Position numbers and translations under genes: made by a program. Under the pieces are notes generated by a model, which did no database searches, was not told where the DNA came from, and saw only the letters and a list, made by a program, of their open reading frames with translations. Of a stretch of 64,000 nt of DNA, positions 31,722-42,952 are shown in pieces. Source of the stretch: Euborellia annulipes (taxonomy: Eukaryota; Arthropoda; Insecta; Dermaptera; Anisolabididae). The first letter of the stretch is position 1; each line of letters begins with the position of its first letter. Location of the stretch: assembly GCA_023213315.1 (NCBI GenBank), contig JAKCPI010001711.1:62001-126000 (forward strand), in the 5' to 3' direction.

Positions 31722-32378
31722 GATCCGCCCTCTTTTGACGGGCTTCGTCCCTGGACACCCCTCCAGTTGGCGGCCAAAATGTCTACAGCCTGGAGATATC
31801 CAGAAAAACAGACATTAATGAATTATAGGCCTACTATCAAAGCTACAACACAGATTTTTATATGATAATCAATAATTTAAAAAAATATATAATTTGGCCT
31901 AAAAATTTTCATTTGAAAAATTTAATTATTTTATTATTACAAATAATTAGTTGAAAAAGAGATAGGGCTCAATGCTTTTCATAGGGAAAATTTTCAAAAA
32001 TTTTATGAGCCTCCTCAAATGAGGAGTCGGAGACCCGACTGTTGTCTCCATAACATTCTATATAAGGGAGCACAACTTGATTTCGAATTTCCGACGGGAA
32101 GTTCGGTCAAACAGATACGCAAAAAATACATAATATGTATTTTATAAAATAATACAAACACAAAATTATTGTGAAAATGTATTAGCCTAATACAAACTAT
32201 TATATTATTTACTATTGTAAAGTTTTAAATTCCTCTCTCCGAATTAAAGTTTTAAATTTTCCTCTCTGATTCCGCTTCCTCTCACTCTAACTAATCAGCA
32301 AGAGTGAAAAAAAAAGAGTGAATAGTAAACAGGCACATAAAACGGAAGTGAGTGGCTAGCGCTTTATATATAGTAATG
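31722..32378. repeat. Putative non-autonomous element (actagccgatccgccc)
   Basis: It starts 'attactagccgatccgccctcttttgacgggcttcgtccctgg' and closes with 'ctagcgctttatatatagtaatgata'. A C/G-rich start of this wording with a 'ttatatatagta' end is common in interspersed insect repeats. The tail of R1 (8770-8812) has a similar 'tatcgccttcg.cgagcttcgcgtctag' phrase. No inverted terminal repeat or target duplication was proved. Confidence 0.35.
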
Positions 32379-33380
32379 ATAGTTATTTATGACACTGTAA
32401 TTATACCAATTTTAAAAATAAAATTTGAAATTGAAAGCCAAATATAAAATTATAATTTATCAATAAAATACAAAAAAGTTTGGATAACGATGATAAAAAT
32501 AAGAAAAATAATAAAAAAAAAAATGCAGCAAATTAAATTTCCTTTGGGTTCTGGGTTGGGATTATCTTAAAAAAATTCTAAATTTTTTACTTTTTTTTTT
32601 GTAATTTTAAAAACGTTCACTTAGAATTTTTCTATATTCTGATTTTAGAGCCACTTCGGAGCTCGGGGTCTCTGGCGGCCGCCAGATCCGACATCCGTTT
32701 AATCCGCCACTGGGCCCTTAGTAAGTCCAAGTTGGCAAAATTTGTTCTATTTTTAATTTTGTTGCTATTTTTGACCCCTCCCCTTTTAAAAATATTAGCT
32801 ATGCCACTGATTATAATTTTTCATTTTGATTGATTTATAATAAAAAGAAAACATTTTACTCCATTAATTTGTTATCAGAAGTAAAAATGAAATATATTTT
32901 TTTAAATAGTTAAAGTGATTGATTTATATTAATATTCGAAGTATTTATGTCACATTAAAAAACCGTAAAAAAATATTTTGAATCATTTTAAAATTTTATT
33001 TTTTCCGATGTATAAATATATCTAATAATTTTATTATAAATAAACATAACACATTTCTAATATAATTTGTATAGTAATTATTTGATCTAATTTATTATCT
33101 TTAAAATTAATATTATCAATGTATAAAATAATAAATATTTGACCTCAATATATCGAACATATCAATAAATAAAATTAATTTTATCTAGACCTAATGTACA
33201 TTCCTAAATCAACATTATAATAAATTATTCCGTAATTGTCTTTAATAATTTGAATAATAAATTTATTGGTTGAATAATTAATCTCTATAGATAAAATTTA
33301 TATACACTGTAAAGTATCATGATGTGGGTGAGTGGGGTTGCAAAATTTTATGATTTTTTTAATATTATTTTCGAAAGATG
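32379..33380. other. AT-rich DNA with scraps of hAT-like ends
   Basis: At 32640-32716 there is 'ggagctcggggtctctggcggccgcc...taatccgccactg', whose complement CAGTGGCGGATTA is a hAT-like terminus; a partner end was not found. 'ctatgccactg' at about 32802-32812 is another possible end. The rest is AT-rich and featureless. Confidence 0.35.
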
Positions 33381-33620
33381 GGAGAGACCGAGATGGCAAA
33401 TGGCAACCTTAGCTCGGATAACTTGTGGTCGCCGTCAAAGTATTCCCCAAGCGTGAAACTGATAGAAATAGTAGTTTTTATTACTCGATATATTCCAGTT
33501 CTAACTTTTGCAGAATCAGAAAAGTAAAGATTAAAGTGAAGAGCGGAACTAATATTTAAAAAGAGTTCAAGGAAATATAAAAATATCAATAATAATACCC
33601 GAAATTGGCTCTAATCTTAA
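33381..33620. repeat. Interspersed repeat R3, copy 2
   Basis: It matches 26600-26800 from 'ttactcgatatattccag' to 'atacccgaaattgg'. Its left part 'agctcggataacttgtggtcgccgtcaaagtattcccc' resembles 'agctcgggcagctcgtggtcgccatccacgtaccc' at 48609-48643 and 40070-40105. The difference pattern keeps a Trp-Ser-Pro-Ser-x-Tyr reading on the plus strand. Confidence 0.5.
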
Positions 33621-33829
33621 TAAAAAAAAATTAATATTTCACAGATTTTGTCAACAAACAGAATTTGTCAATTTTATAATAAATAATTACGCGTTTATAA
33701 ATGTGTTCTTAATTAACATTACACTAGCTCTAGTTTTTTTTTAATGAATTTTTTTTTTTTATTTAAGGCTTTTTCGGCATTGGAGGCCATTTACCAATAG
33801 ACCCTGTCCAAATTGATTTCAATTGTTTG

Positions 33830-34220
33830 GTAATTGAAATAAATTTTTGTCGCATCAGATGTAATGCAAACAGACAAGAGATAAATCTGATTGAATTTAA
33901 CTATTGTCTGCAAATAAAAATTAACATATGAAACTATTATTGAAATTCTTTTAAAATGTTCAAAAAAATCTTTCAACTTTCTATTAATTTTTTCTATCAA
34001 CTCTACTAGGTGTAGAGAAGTATTACGATCGTGTCAAAAATTCGATGTCGAGATTTTTAATAGAAATTTTATAAATTTGACTTCTAGGATTCTGATATAC
34101 TGACCGGAAACTAAATATATTGTATCTTGACACAAAAAAATCTGGAGTGAAAATACAATAAACAACTTTCGACTACTGAAGATAGGAGAAAGACATGTGT
34201 GGTCAGTCCAGATTTTTTCA
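33830..34220 (-). mobile_element. M element, deletion derivative
   Basis: 34018-34220 holds a short minus-orientation copy: 'gtgtcaaaaattcgatgtcgagattt', then directly 'ggaaactaaatatattgtatcttgacacaaaaaaatctgg' and a degraded tip ending CCAGATTTTTTC. The body and the (GTCY)n are deleted. Upstream, 33830-33860 has a scrap of the S2 repeat ('ttgaaataaatttttgtcgcatca'). Confidence 0.6.
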
Positions 34221-35034
34221 AAAGATCAGTTCCGTTATTTCCAAAAATGAAAATGGCTTCTAATTTATAAAAACATCCCTCATTTCTTATATAAAAATAC
34301 TCTTACTTTATCTTTATGACTAGGGAATTAAAATAAATTTCAGAACCACTTTTTTTTTTATTTTATTTTTGTAGTCGACATTTTGTTTACAATGAGCTAA
34401 TTATTTTTAATAACTAAACAAGTTCAGAAACGTTGCAAAGTTATTTCTTGAAAAGGATGTTTATTATTCTTCTATTTATTTACCGATTTTATTTTACCCC
34501 AAGACTTTTCTGGACCATCAATCGAAAGTGTGATCTCTCTTTGTGAATTATTAGAACGTGTTGATAATAAGTTTTACAAATTATTGTGCAATTAAAATAC
34601 AAGTATATTTTATAATAAATATTATCGATTAAATAGTTTAATTTGTATGAGTTCGACATGTTTTTTTTTCCTATTTTATTTATATCTTGATCTAATTCTT
34701 TTGACAGTGAATTATTCAAATTAAATTAATGTAATCTTTCCCTCAATAAAATTACACCTTTTATGATGTATATCTATTTGTTTTATAATTAATTATGCAA
34801 TTCAAAGGAATGCATTAAAAGAACACGAATAAATCTGAAATTTTCATAAGCAAATGAAATGCTAAAGTTAATTTTTTGCGGGAGAGAAGGGGGGGGGGAG
34901 AAGCGAGAGTTAAGTTTCATGATCGAAATCATGCTGTTAATCCAGCATTGATACAAGAAAAAAAAATCGATAAAAGCAGATATATGACCCTTAATTTCAA
35001 ATAATAACAATAAATAGAAGAAACCACTCTAAGT

Positions 35035-35345
35035 CTACTCTGCGATTGAGATTGTGTCCGAATTTGTACCTAAAGAAAATACAACGTTTCGGTCACTTAT
35101 TCTGGGGACTTCTTCAGGTACAAATTACAATCACAAAGTGTCTTACATCTAGCAATCACTATTCTGAACGCTAAGACGTTTTGTGATTGTAATTTGTACC
35201 TGAAGAAGTCTCCAGAATAAGTGACCGAAACGTTATTTTTTTTTTAGGTACCAATTCAGACACAATCACAAAGAGTTACAGCGACCTACATTCTGAACGC
35301 TATGTAAGACGCTTTGTAATCGTATTTGAATTTATACCTGAAGAG
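35035..35345. repeat. Fold-back element H, copy 6
   Basis: The arms 'ttgtgtccgaatttgtacct.aaagaaaatacaacgtttcggtcacttattctgggga' and their mirror 'ctccagaataagtgaccgaaacgtt' (35206-35237), continuing 'ttttaggtaccaattcagacacaatcacaaag'. The + strand reads CTGAAGA at 35196, N20, then GAAACGTT. A third partial arm follows at 35250-35345. It adjoins an M copy. Confidence 0.6.
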
Positions 35346-35371
35346 AGAATAGAACGAATATAGCCCCTACG

Positions 35372-35573
35372 TAAAGATAGGAGAAATGGTTGCCATGGTA
35401 ATATTTTTTCTTATTTATAAATCTGAATGAATTTTAATATAGACCCTACGTATCGGCGGAAATTAAATATATGTCGACACAAAAAATCTGGTATGACAGG
35501 CACAGAACACAACTTTCTCTTACCTTTGATAAGAGAAAGTTGTGTGCTGTGCGACCATCACACCAGATTTTTT
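35372..35573 (-). mobile_element. M element, tip end only
   Basis: 'aagataggagaaatggttgccatggtaa', 'ggaaattaaatatatgtcgacacaaaaaatctggtatgacaggcacagaacacaac', and a perfect tip ending CACACCAGATTTTTTT. Only the palindromic end of the element remains. Confidence 0.78.
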
Positions 35574-36256
35574 TAGATTAATTTCCAAATCATGCGATCC
35601 TTTTTCTCTTATGAATTCTTTTTTTTTTTTTTGCCTTATCCCTTTCAAAATTCTAAATTCGAAGCTCAAAAATTAAAAATTTTAAATCTCAAAAAGTAAT
35701 ATTTTTTCTAGAGAAAGCCTTATATATAAAGATATAGGCATACTGTAGATAAAAATAGTAGTCAACAAGAAAACGAGATTGCTTTCTTCTTTTCAAAAGA
35801 ACTCCAGAATAAACTCGATTATCTGGAATTATTGAAAATAGGGGTTGAAGTATGGATAATCAAATATAAAAAAAATCAAACAGGAAAAATTCAGTAAAAA
35901 ATAATGATACGAAACATACGTATGAAAAGATCACCCCTAGCTTTTTGATACGTGATAATCCGGATAATCGAGTTTTTACTGTTATTATTTGTTCTCAAAA
36001 ATGCAAGACTTTTTTTTTTAAATATTCCATCAATGATTAAATCATTAATCCTCTAGAGATGTTAAAAAAATTAAAATCCCCTAGAGATGTTAAAAAATTA
36101 ATTCCTTCCTTTGAGAGGAGAATTTCTGTTTAAAACACCTGTCTATATATATTCTTCCCTTATCTATGTGTAAATATAAATTCAAATTTAATTGAATAAT
36201 CAAAATATAGGAAAAAATTGTTTCTTTTTGTAGTAGAATAAAAGTGGATAAGAAAT

Positions 36257-36305
36257 TTCGCTTTGTGATCGCTCAAGTAAAACATACTTGAGAGATCACA
36301 AAGCA
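36257..36305. repeat. Short perfect hairpin
   Basis: GCTTTGTGATCGCTCAAGTA and its near-perfect complement around 'aaacatacttgagagatcacaaagc': an 18-20 bp stem with a loop of about 6. It has no polymerase III promoter and no T-run directly after it. It could be a decayed fold-back or a small hairpin precursor. Confidence 0.5.
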
Positions 36306-36854
36306 AGTTAATTTTGCTTTAATAATCATTTGTAGTTAAATTTAAGTTGTCAATTGATAATATTTATTATTTGTAAACACAAGTATTTTAAATAAAGTAG
36401 TATTTTTCTCGCTTTTGTTTGGCCCAATGACTTACTAAGCTAAACAAGGTCAACAAACACTATTTTGTTTCGACTTAATAGATAGTTGTAATTAAGAGAT
36501 CATATAATTTCATCTTTTAATAAGCTAAATTTCAAATAATCAAACATGAAGAACCTTCATAATTTGAGAGAAATATAATCAATTTGATTTCGAAAATATT
36601 TTGTTTAAAAATAATTATTAAAAAAAAAAAATTACTGCAAATTGGTCTGTGTGTGTATGGGTAATGATTTTAAGCATGAAGCAAATGAACTACGAGGTTG
36701 AAATTTTATATTTAAGTTAGGTACCCTGCCAGACAGTTAAAATAAGCTTTTGAAGAAAATCGGCCAAAAAGTACTACTACTTTACTGAAGTATTCATAAT
36801 TTTTCAGTTTTTTTCGATTTTCTCAGAATTTTGATTAAAATTCATTAATCTGAT

Positions 36855-37235
36855 GAAGATAGCAGGCCACCTGGTGGATATTAATGAGAAAGATGAATAA
36901 TTAAAATCGGGAGATGATTTTCAGGTCAATTTATTTGGATTAACTCCTTCCGCTATGGGTCAACGTTTCGGAACCAAAACGACTCCTTCTTCAAAACCAT
37001 GAGGCAGAATATCATCATATCATAATCATTCTTCGTTTGGCTCCATTGTCTTTCACATGTGTATTAATCACAACTTTTAATGACAAAATTGAGAGCTATT
37101 TGTTTTTCTTGACATAGCAAGGTCCTGAAGAAGGAGTCGTTTTGGATCCGAAACGTTGACCCATAGCGGAAGGAGTTAATCCAAATAAATTGGCCTGAAA
37201 ATCATCTCCGGATTTTATTTATTCATCCTTCTCAT
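36855..37235. repeat. Fold-back element H, copy 7
   Basis: The arms 'tgaataattaaaatcgggagatgattttcaggtcaatttatttggattaactccttccgctatgggtcaacgtttcgg' are mirrored at 37135-37232. The + arm has CTGAAGA (37126), N18, GAAACGTTGACCC. The central 100 bp is unrelated sequence. It is inserted inside the M element at 36640-38015. Confidence 0.68.
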
Positions 37236-37520
37236 TCATAAATCACTTATTTTTTTAGATCCTCTTTAAAATGTATAGGCCTATTCTCATTTTGCCCTGA
37301 AAATTGTTTGAAGTAAACTTTACTGATGTAGTATTTGAGATTTTACTAATTCATTTTTAACCTCTTCCTTATATAGAGCCAATGTTATGGGGATTTGCAT
37401 GAAAATTTCGAATCAAAAGGGGCGAACTTTTTAAACATTAAAAAATAATTTTTCCAATTCTTATGAAATTTTGTATTTATTTATTTTCTCCCATTGTGTA
37501 TAAAATATCCAAATATAGAT

Positions 37521-37792
37521 TTTTTTTTTTTTTTTTTTTTAAACATTCACACTTTTTTCTCATCACACTCCCACACTCACACACATTCACACTGTCTTTC
37601 GGCAGCTCAGGCCATATAAGACATTTACGATAACCGTTATTTATGAATTTTATATATTAGGGTAGGATTTTTATTTAAGCCATCTGGTATCCAGATGGCT
37701 AAATAAAATCATCGGACTGCTGGGGTCGAACCCGCGACGTTTGGTATATGAGGTTAGCACCAACCTCTACACCACGCCCCGTGGGCAAATAT
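37521..37792 (-). repeat. tRNA-derived SINE S1 (reverse)
   Basis: It runs from poly(T) and 'aacattcacacttttttctcatcacac' through 'ggcagctcaggccatataagac' and 'ccatctggtatccagatggct' to 'gtcgaacccgcgacgtttggtatatgaggttagcaccaacctctacaccacgcc'. The phrase 'aaatat(a/g)aga' occurs on both sides, a plausible short target duplication. Confidence 0.8.
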
Positions 37793-38493
37793 GAGATTAA
37801 AATTTTGAAAAATAACCATAGTTTATTTCAAGCAGTCAGCATTTAAAATACAATTGAAATACACAGAGCCAATGGAAATTTTGAACCAATTGACTTTTTA
37901 CTTTCTTTTATTTACTTATGAAACGCAAGTGATCAAGTTTAGAATTGTAATGGAAATTTAAATATATCTCGACACAAAAAATCTGCTGTGCGTTAATCAC
38001 ACCAGTTGTTTTTTTTTTTTTTTTTTTTTTTTAATTTTGTTTAAGGTCTTTTTCGGCAGCCGAAACAATTTAGAACCCGTTCCTCTTTATTTCCTAAAAC
38101 ACTTGACCATACGGTTCCAATTTTAATTTGTCACCCCCGATTAAATTTATTTATTTTTTCTAATTTATTAATAGCGATTTAATTTTTCATGTCTTGCATT
38201 TCGTCATATTCTCATTATAATATTAATTTATTTCTCATTAATTTATGAGTAAGAACATGTTTAGAAAAAGTATTTTGCATAAATATCCTACTATTTATAA
38301 ATGAGATGTCTAAAATATTTTTCTGTTTCAATGAACTTTAAAAATATCTACAGTATTTATATATATATATATTTTTTACTAGCTAATAGAAATGATATAT
38401 CTAAATTATAAGTTGTATCAAAACTATTTTTTTTTTTTTTTTTTTTTTTTGGAAAATTCTTACTTTCTAGAAAGTTTTATAAACAAACATATA

Positions 38494-39300
38494 TTAGGTT
38501 GATTCATAATTATCCGTCGTTTATTTTGGCTCGCTTTTTGTTGTCAAAAATTTATCTTTCATTTAGCCTACTTTTTTTTCAGAAAAATATTCTTCTCTGT
38601 TCAATTGATGAAAATCATATTTATATTCGTCATATTTAGGCATTACCACTACGAGAAAGGATGGAAGGCAGCACAGTCATTTAGCGATCTCAACGATCTT
38701 TTTGGCGAATACGGTTTTACCGCTTCAAGTCTGGTAATTACACCTTGGAAAGTTCAGGAAGAGGTCGACCATCGGATTTCGACGGTCAGATACTTCTGGC
38801 AGCCGTGGAAAAGGACGAAAACATGACAACTCGAATACTGGCCGAAAACTTCAATGTCGGCTAATCAACGATCGCCAGTCCTCTGAAAAGGCTTGATAAA
38901 GTGTGGAAATTAACTGGATGAGTGCCCCATGGATTCTCCGACAACAAAAAAGCCAAACGTATCCGAATTTTCACGATCGTTGATTGGCCGACATTGAAGT
39001 TTCGGCCAGCATTCGAATTGTCATATTTTCGTCCTTTTCCACGGCTGCCAGAAGTATCTGATCGTCGAAATTCGATAGTCGATCTCTTTCTGAATTGTCC
39101 TCCAAGCTGGTAGCTGGTATCACCAGACTTGAAGCAGTAAATTCACTCCCGACATTGTCTTTCGCCAAAAAGATCGTTCAGATCGCTAAATGACTGTGCT
39201 GCCTTCCATCCTTTCTCGTAGTGGTAAAGCATAATATGACGAATATTATTATGTTTTTCGACATGCATTTTCATCAATTGAACAGGAAAGAATATTTTTT
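38494..39300. pseudogene. Mariner transposase N-terminal part, as a tail-to-tail palindrome
   Basis: The + arm starts 'ttaggttgattcataattatccg' (a mariner-type end) and encodes HYHYEKGWKAAQSFSDLNDL plus FGE, with later RIS..RYFWQPWKRTK out of frame. The - arm (39290 down to about 38930) encodes the same start and continues SLEDNSERDRLSNFDDQILL AAVEKDEN and ..LAE. These match the mariner pattern (AA---DL---YGE ... F-DD--LLAAVE-D). The arms meet near 38925 around 'ggatgagtgccccatggattctccg'. The catalytic D,D34D part is absent from both arms. Confidence 0.8.
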
Positions 39301-39306
39301 TTTAAA

Positions 39307-39865
39307 TCTAGTGTGACTGGTCGCACAGCACACAATTTTCTCTTACCCTTCGGCAAGAAAAAGTTGTGCACTGTGCTTGTCACACCAGATTTTTTGTGTC
39401 GACATATACATAGTTCCGCCAATATATTAGAATTCAAGATGTGAAATTTATAAACGGGGGAAAATATTTATATTTTCTTGGCAACCATTTCTCCTATCTT
39501 TTCTATGGAGTACAAGAGTAAAGTGGTCTTCAGAAGTTTCAATGCCAAAATGAGAATATACATTTTAAAGAGAATCTAAAAATTAATTGATTTTTGAATT
39601 TTAAAAAAATCGTAAAGTACTAGTACTCTTTGGTCGATTTTGTTCAAAAGCTTCATGTCACGTCCCGTGGGGATGCCTAACTTAAATATAAAATTTCAAC
39701 ATTCTAGCTCTTTTCGTTCTTGAGTTATTTTGTTCACAGACACCCAGGCAGACCATGTCGCGAAAACCACTTTTTTGGATTCAGGGGACCTCAAAACGTG
39801 TATATCCGTCAAAATCTCGACATCGAATTTTTGACATGAATCCAATACTTTATCTCTTTATATAT
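39307..39865 (+). mobile_element. M element, 3' truncated
   Basis: From 'aatctagtgtgactggtcgcacagcacac' through the tip, body and core to 'atccaatactttatctctttatatatgtatg', without the final AAGAGAAAGTAAAAA. It abuts the mariner palindrome on the left. The (ACAG)n is short ('acagacacccaggcagacc'). Confidence 0.82.
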
Positions 39866-40029
39866 GTATGCTACGCCGAATTGACGAAATTGCTTATTTC
39901 ATGAAATCGGCAAAATTTTGCCCCTTTCGTGTTCACGTATTAGGCAATTTTATGCCTATTTCGCGAATTCGGCAACAAAATCTTTGCCTAATTCACTATT
40001 TTCGCACACACATTGAACAATAGATAGTA

Positions 40030-40135
40030 TGAATGCAGAGGGAAAAGAGCAGAAGGACTGTCAGTCCCAGCTCGGGAAGCTCGCGGTCGCCATCCACGTA
40101 CCCACAAGACGTGGGTCCCTGAGCAAGCTAAAGAA
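40030..40135. repeat. Short repeat R4, copy 1
   Basis: 'gagcagaaggactgtcagtcccagctcggg.agctcg.ggtcgccatccacgtacccacaaga.gtggg.ccctgagcaa' is about 95 percent identical to 48588-48664. It ends about 200 bp upstream of the coding exon at 40334. The plus-strand frame reads TVSPSSGSSWSPSTYP in the other copy; here one base change gives SSGSSRSPSTYP. Status unknown: repeat element or duplicated exon. Confidence 0.5.
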
Positions 40136-40333
40136 AGGCGTCATCGTATCCTTTATGAGCACTTGAGGGTAAACAGATATTTCAATTATCTTGAAAAAAA
40201 GAGGGTAGACGCGACCGAATATTAATATTATACTATGAATACTGATATACTATGAAATTGGCAAAATTTGTGTAATTTGATTTTCTTTAATCATCTCCCA
40301 TAAATATCTTTTTTTTTCTTTTTTCTTTGTTAG

Positions 40334-40742
40334 GCCGCACAACTTGGGAAGATCTAACGTGTCATTGTTGGTGTGGTGTGTGCCGTTAGGTGTTGACTCG
40401 TCTGTGCCAAGAGAAGAAGAAGACGAGGACGTTACCGGAGCCAGTGTTGTTGCCCAGCAACACCAGCACCAGCAACACCCCACACATCATCCGTTGTCCG
40501 GCCTCACCGCAGGTGTCCTTGGCGGGGCGACATCGACTTCAGTGCAACATCTGGTCGGTGGGTCGTCGTCAACCTCGTCGTCCTCGGCCCTCGAGAACGG
40601 CAACGGCCCGTCGACGGGGCTGCGCACTCGCCTTAAGCCGGCGCTGACCGGCCAACCGCTGGCGAAACTGGCGTCGCACCAGGCCCAGGCGGCGATCAGT
40701 CCACCGGCCCAGCACCAGAACAACACCGCCTGCTCGCTACAG
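40334..40742 (+). CDS. Internal coding exon of an unknown plus-strand gene
   Basis: A strong polypyrimidine acceptor (tttttttctttttt, ctttgttag) is followed by 409 nt rising to over 60 percent GC in an otherwise AT-rich region, ending CTACAG before GTACCA. One frame is open throughout (phase 2 in, phase 0 out; 136 codons), with no Met in frame, so it is internal. The product is low-complexity: acidic REEEDED, QQHQHQQHP, SSSTSSSSALENGNG, then TGLRTRLKPALTGQPLAKL and HQAQAAISPPAQHQ. Such Ser/Gln/His/Ala-rich, disordered segments are common in insect transcription or RNA-binding regulators. No domain is present and I cannot name it. A competing frame from 40390 stops inside. Confidence 0.68.
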
Positions 40743-41083
40743 GTACCATATTCCAAATTCCAAAAAAACTCCAGAGAAACAATCCGATTGGTAATCTTAA
40801 CATCAGAAAGGGCAAGGGTCGGCAATCCTTTAGTGGACAGGTGATGTTGGAAGTATTGCCGGATAATATATAGCCTATAAAGCTGTCTCGAGAAAATATT
40901 CAGCTCAGTCACATTTATTTTTTTAAATTTATTCTTTTAAAAAACACCAGGATAAGAAAAATTACAAATAAAAAAAAAACTTATTTTATTTTAAACAAAT
41001 GATTTCGGGGATTTTTTGTTCTTACATATCACTTAAGTAAAATTTGAAATTAAGAAAAAAGACGGTATAAAGGTCGTTTAGTT

Positions 41084-41336
41084 AATTGAATCGTTTATTT
41101 TAGAAACTACCTAAGTGCGCTTTTTTCAACTTTCGTAAAACTAAAGAAAATTGTTTTGCAGCTCAAGTATAGGTCTAGTCTCCTTCAAATATTTTTTTAC
41201 CAAATCAAAAACATGCTATTGGGATAATCTAAAAGATGTATTTACCTTTAAATTGTACAGTATTGTACAGTAGCACCAAAAACACATGATTTGAAATTTT
41301 GTCGCTTAGGTGGTTTCTGAAATAAACGATTCAATT
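41084..41336. mobile_element. 240-bp TIR MITE, copy 2
   Basis: Nearly identical to 26902-27142, including 'ataggtctagtctccttcaaatatttttttaccaaatcaaaaacatgctattgggataatc'. It differs by a small duplication (acagtattgtacagt) and a few substitutions in the left terminal repeat. It lies 340 bp downstream of the coding exon, in its intron. Confidence 0.87.
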
Positions 41337-41404
41337 GTAACAAGAACAAATTCCAGATAGGTATCATAATAATCCTGCCCCGATTTCTTACTTTTTAAAA
41401 ATCA

Positions 41405-41625
41405 ATGTCCCTTTGGGCCATGACGCGGTGCTAGAGTTTCTGCCTCTTGTTCTAGGGACAAGGATTCACATCTTATACGACAAAAATTTATTTCAATTGG
41501 ATTGGCTACCAATTCAATTGAAATAAATAGATAAATATGGTCTAATTGGCCTTTGATGCGACAAAGACTTAATTGAAATTTAAGAAAAAAAAAATCAATG
41601 TGAGTTTGAGTTGAGAGAGTTTGTA
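41405..41625 (+). repeat. Putative tRNA-derived SINE S2
   Basis: The head 'ggccatgacgcggtgctagagtttctgcctcttgttctagggacaaggattcacatctta' has A-box- and B-box-like spacing. The body 'gacaaaaatttatttcaattggattggctaccaattcaattgaaataaatag' and 'ggcctttgatgcgacaaagacttaattgaaatttaag' follow, then an A-run. Reverse scraps occur near 33810-33860 and 59440-59585. The B box is weak, so the class is tentative. Confidence 0.5.
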
Positions 41626-41812
41626 AATGTGAAGAAGTCAAAAGAAAAGATGATCGAAACAGATAGTTGAAAATAAAATAAGATCAATTTTTAAATCAAT
41701 TTAAATTCATTTCATTTTGAAATTAAAAAAATTTTAATACACCAATTAATTAATTATCATTAAAAAATTTGATATTTTAATTTAAGTGGAAAGTATTGCA
41801 GAAAAATAGACA

Positions 41813-41932
41813 AGGAATATTCGGAAATTGAAATTGCCAGTCTTTGTGATTGATTATTCTCTATCTGCAAAAAATTGATTTAGAGTGGTCCATCAAAGAC
41901 TGGCAATTTCAATCTCCGAATATTCCTAATCT
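41813..41932. repeat. Inverted repeat with 37-bp arms
   Basis: 'aggaatattcggaaattgaaattgccagtctttgtgattg' (41813-41852) is mirrored at 41892-41932 with few mismatches and a loop of about 40 bp. It has no GAAACGTC or CTGANGA motif, so it is separate from the H family. Confidence 0.6.
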
Positions 41933-42296
41933 AGAGCTCTAAAATAAAAGAGACAATCTTCATGCTAACAAGTCTTAATGAGATCTTTGTTAGGGTATAT
42001 TTTTTGAGCACTCAACATTATAACATGGTCACTGTAATCCTAAAAATGTTATACAATTTTGCAATTGTGTTTTGATATTATTCAAAAGTTGCGCGAGTCG
42101 ACGACATCTTTTATTAATCAGTAATTATTAAAATTAAATAGTTTACTAAATTTATTTCAAATGACAAGATTTCAATGCAGCAGTTAAATGACTTTAAACA
42201 TGATTATGATTTATCTAACAAAAACCCACGAAATAATAATATTCTAATATTTTATACAAATAATAATTAAACCGAATATATCTATATATATAATAT

Positions 42297-42549
42297 CAAG
42301 GGCGGTCCCAGAGGGGGGGTCAAGGGGGTCGTGAGCCCCCCCAAAATCTTTTTTTTTTTTAACACATACTTTTTTCCCACTCACTCTCCCATTCACACAA
42401 TCTTTTCGGCAACTTAGGCCATTTAAGACTTAAACGATACTCATATTTGATTAATATATATTTATTGGGGTCCAGGCCCATTTATTTATACTATAAAAAA
42501 AAAACAGTGACCCCCCCCCCAAAAAAATATAAGGCTAGGACCGCCCTTG
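42297..42549. mobile_element. hAT-like MITE (CAAGGGCGGT) with SINE inside
   Basis: The ends CAAGGGCGGTCCCAGAGG and CTAGGACCGCCCTTG are flanked by a perfect 8-bp duplication TATAATAT (42289-42296 and 42550-42557). The inside is mostly a reverse S1 SINE tail (42349-42477: 'cacatacttttttcccactcac...cttttcggcaacttaggcc...ggggtccaggccc'). Confidence 0.9.
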
Positions 42550-42952
42550 TATAATATATTATTTAATAATAACTGTGAAAGATAAAAAATAATTTACAAG
42601 TTTAAAATTTTATCTCGCATTCTTTCTTTCTCTTTTAAACGTCCCATTTGCATTTAATAAGTAAATGGCGATTTTATATAATAATTATATATATAGAGAT
42701 TAAATATAAATGTCCGGCTTTTGAAAACCCTTTCTTTTAGAAACTAAGTGATTTTAAATAGTTTGAGATGTCCCATTTTAAATGAAAAGGTTAAGAAATT
42801 CAAATTTATTCTTTGATAATTATTTATTTCTTATAATAATAAATAAAAAGGCCAACGCATTTAATAGCAATTAAGCGAATTTTTTCTTGTAAATCAAAAC
42901 CCTTGAAAGTTAGGGTGAGACTTTTAGAGGATATACGACATTCAAGTGAAAA

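Larger units (their letters stand above)
36640..38015 (-). mobile_element. M element, variant subfamily, twice interrupted
   Basis: Minus orientation: (TG)n 36648-36660, 'ttgaaattttatatttaagttagg', 'gtactactactttactgaag', a break at 36855 by a fold-back, 'gatcctctttaaaatgtat', then a different interior ('ttcatttttaacctcttccttatatagagccaatgttatgg'), a SINE at 37521-37792, and the terminus 'aaatatatctcgacacaaaaaatctg'. The same interior is found in reverse at 46640-46990, defining a subfamily. Confidence 0.7.

Noticed and set aside
40487..40912. 141-codon minus-strand frame opposite the coding exon
   Set aside because: Shadow of the GC-rich plus-strand exon; splice signals (polypyrimidine-AG and CAG-GTACCA) are on the plus strand.
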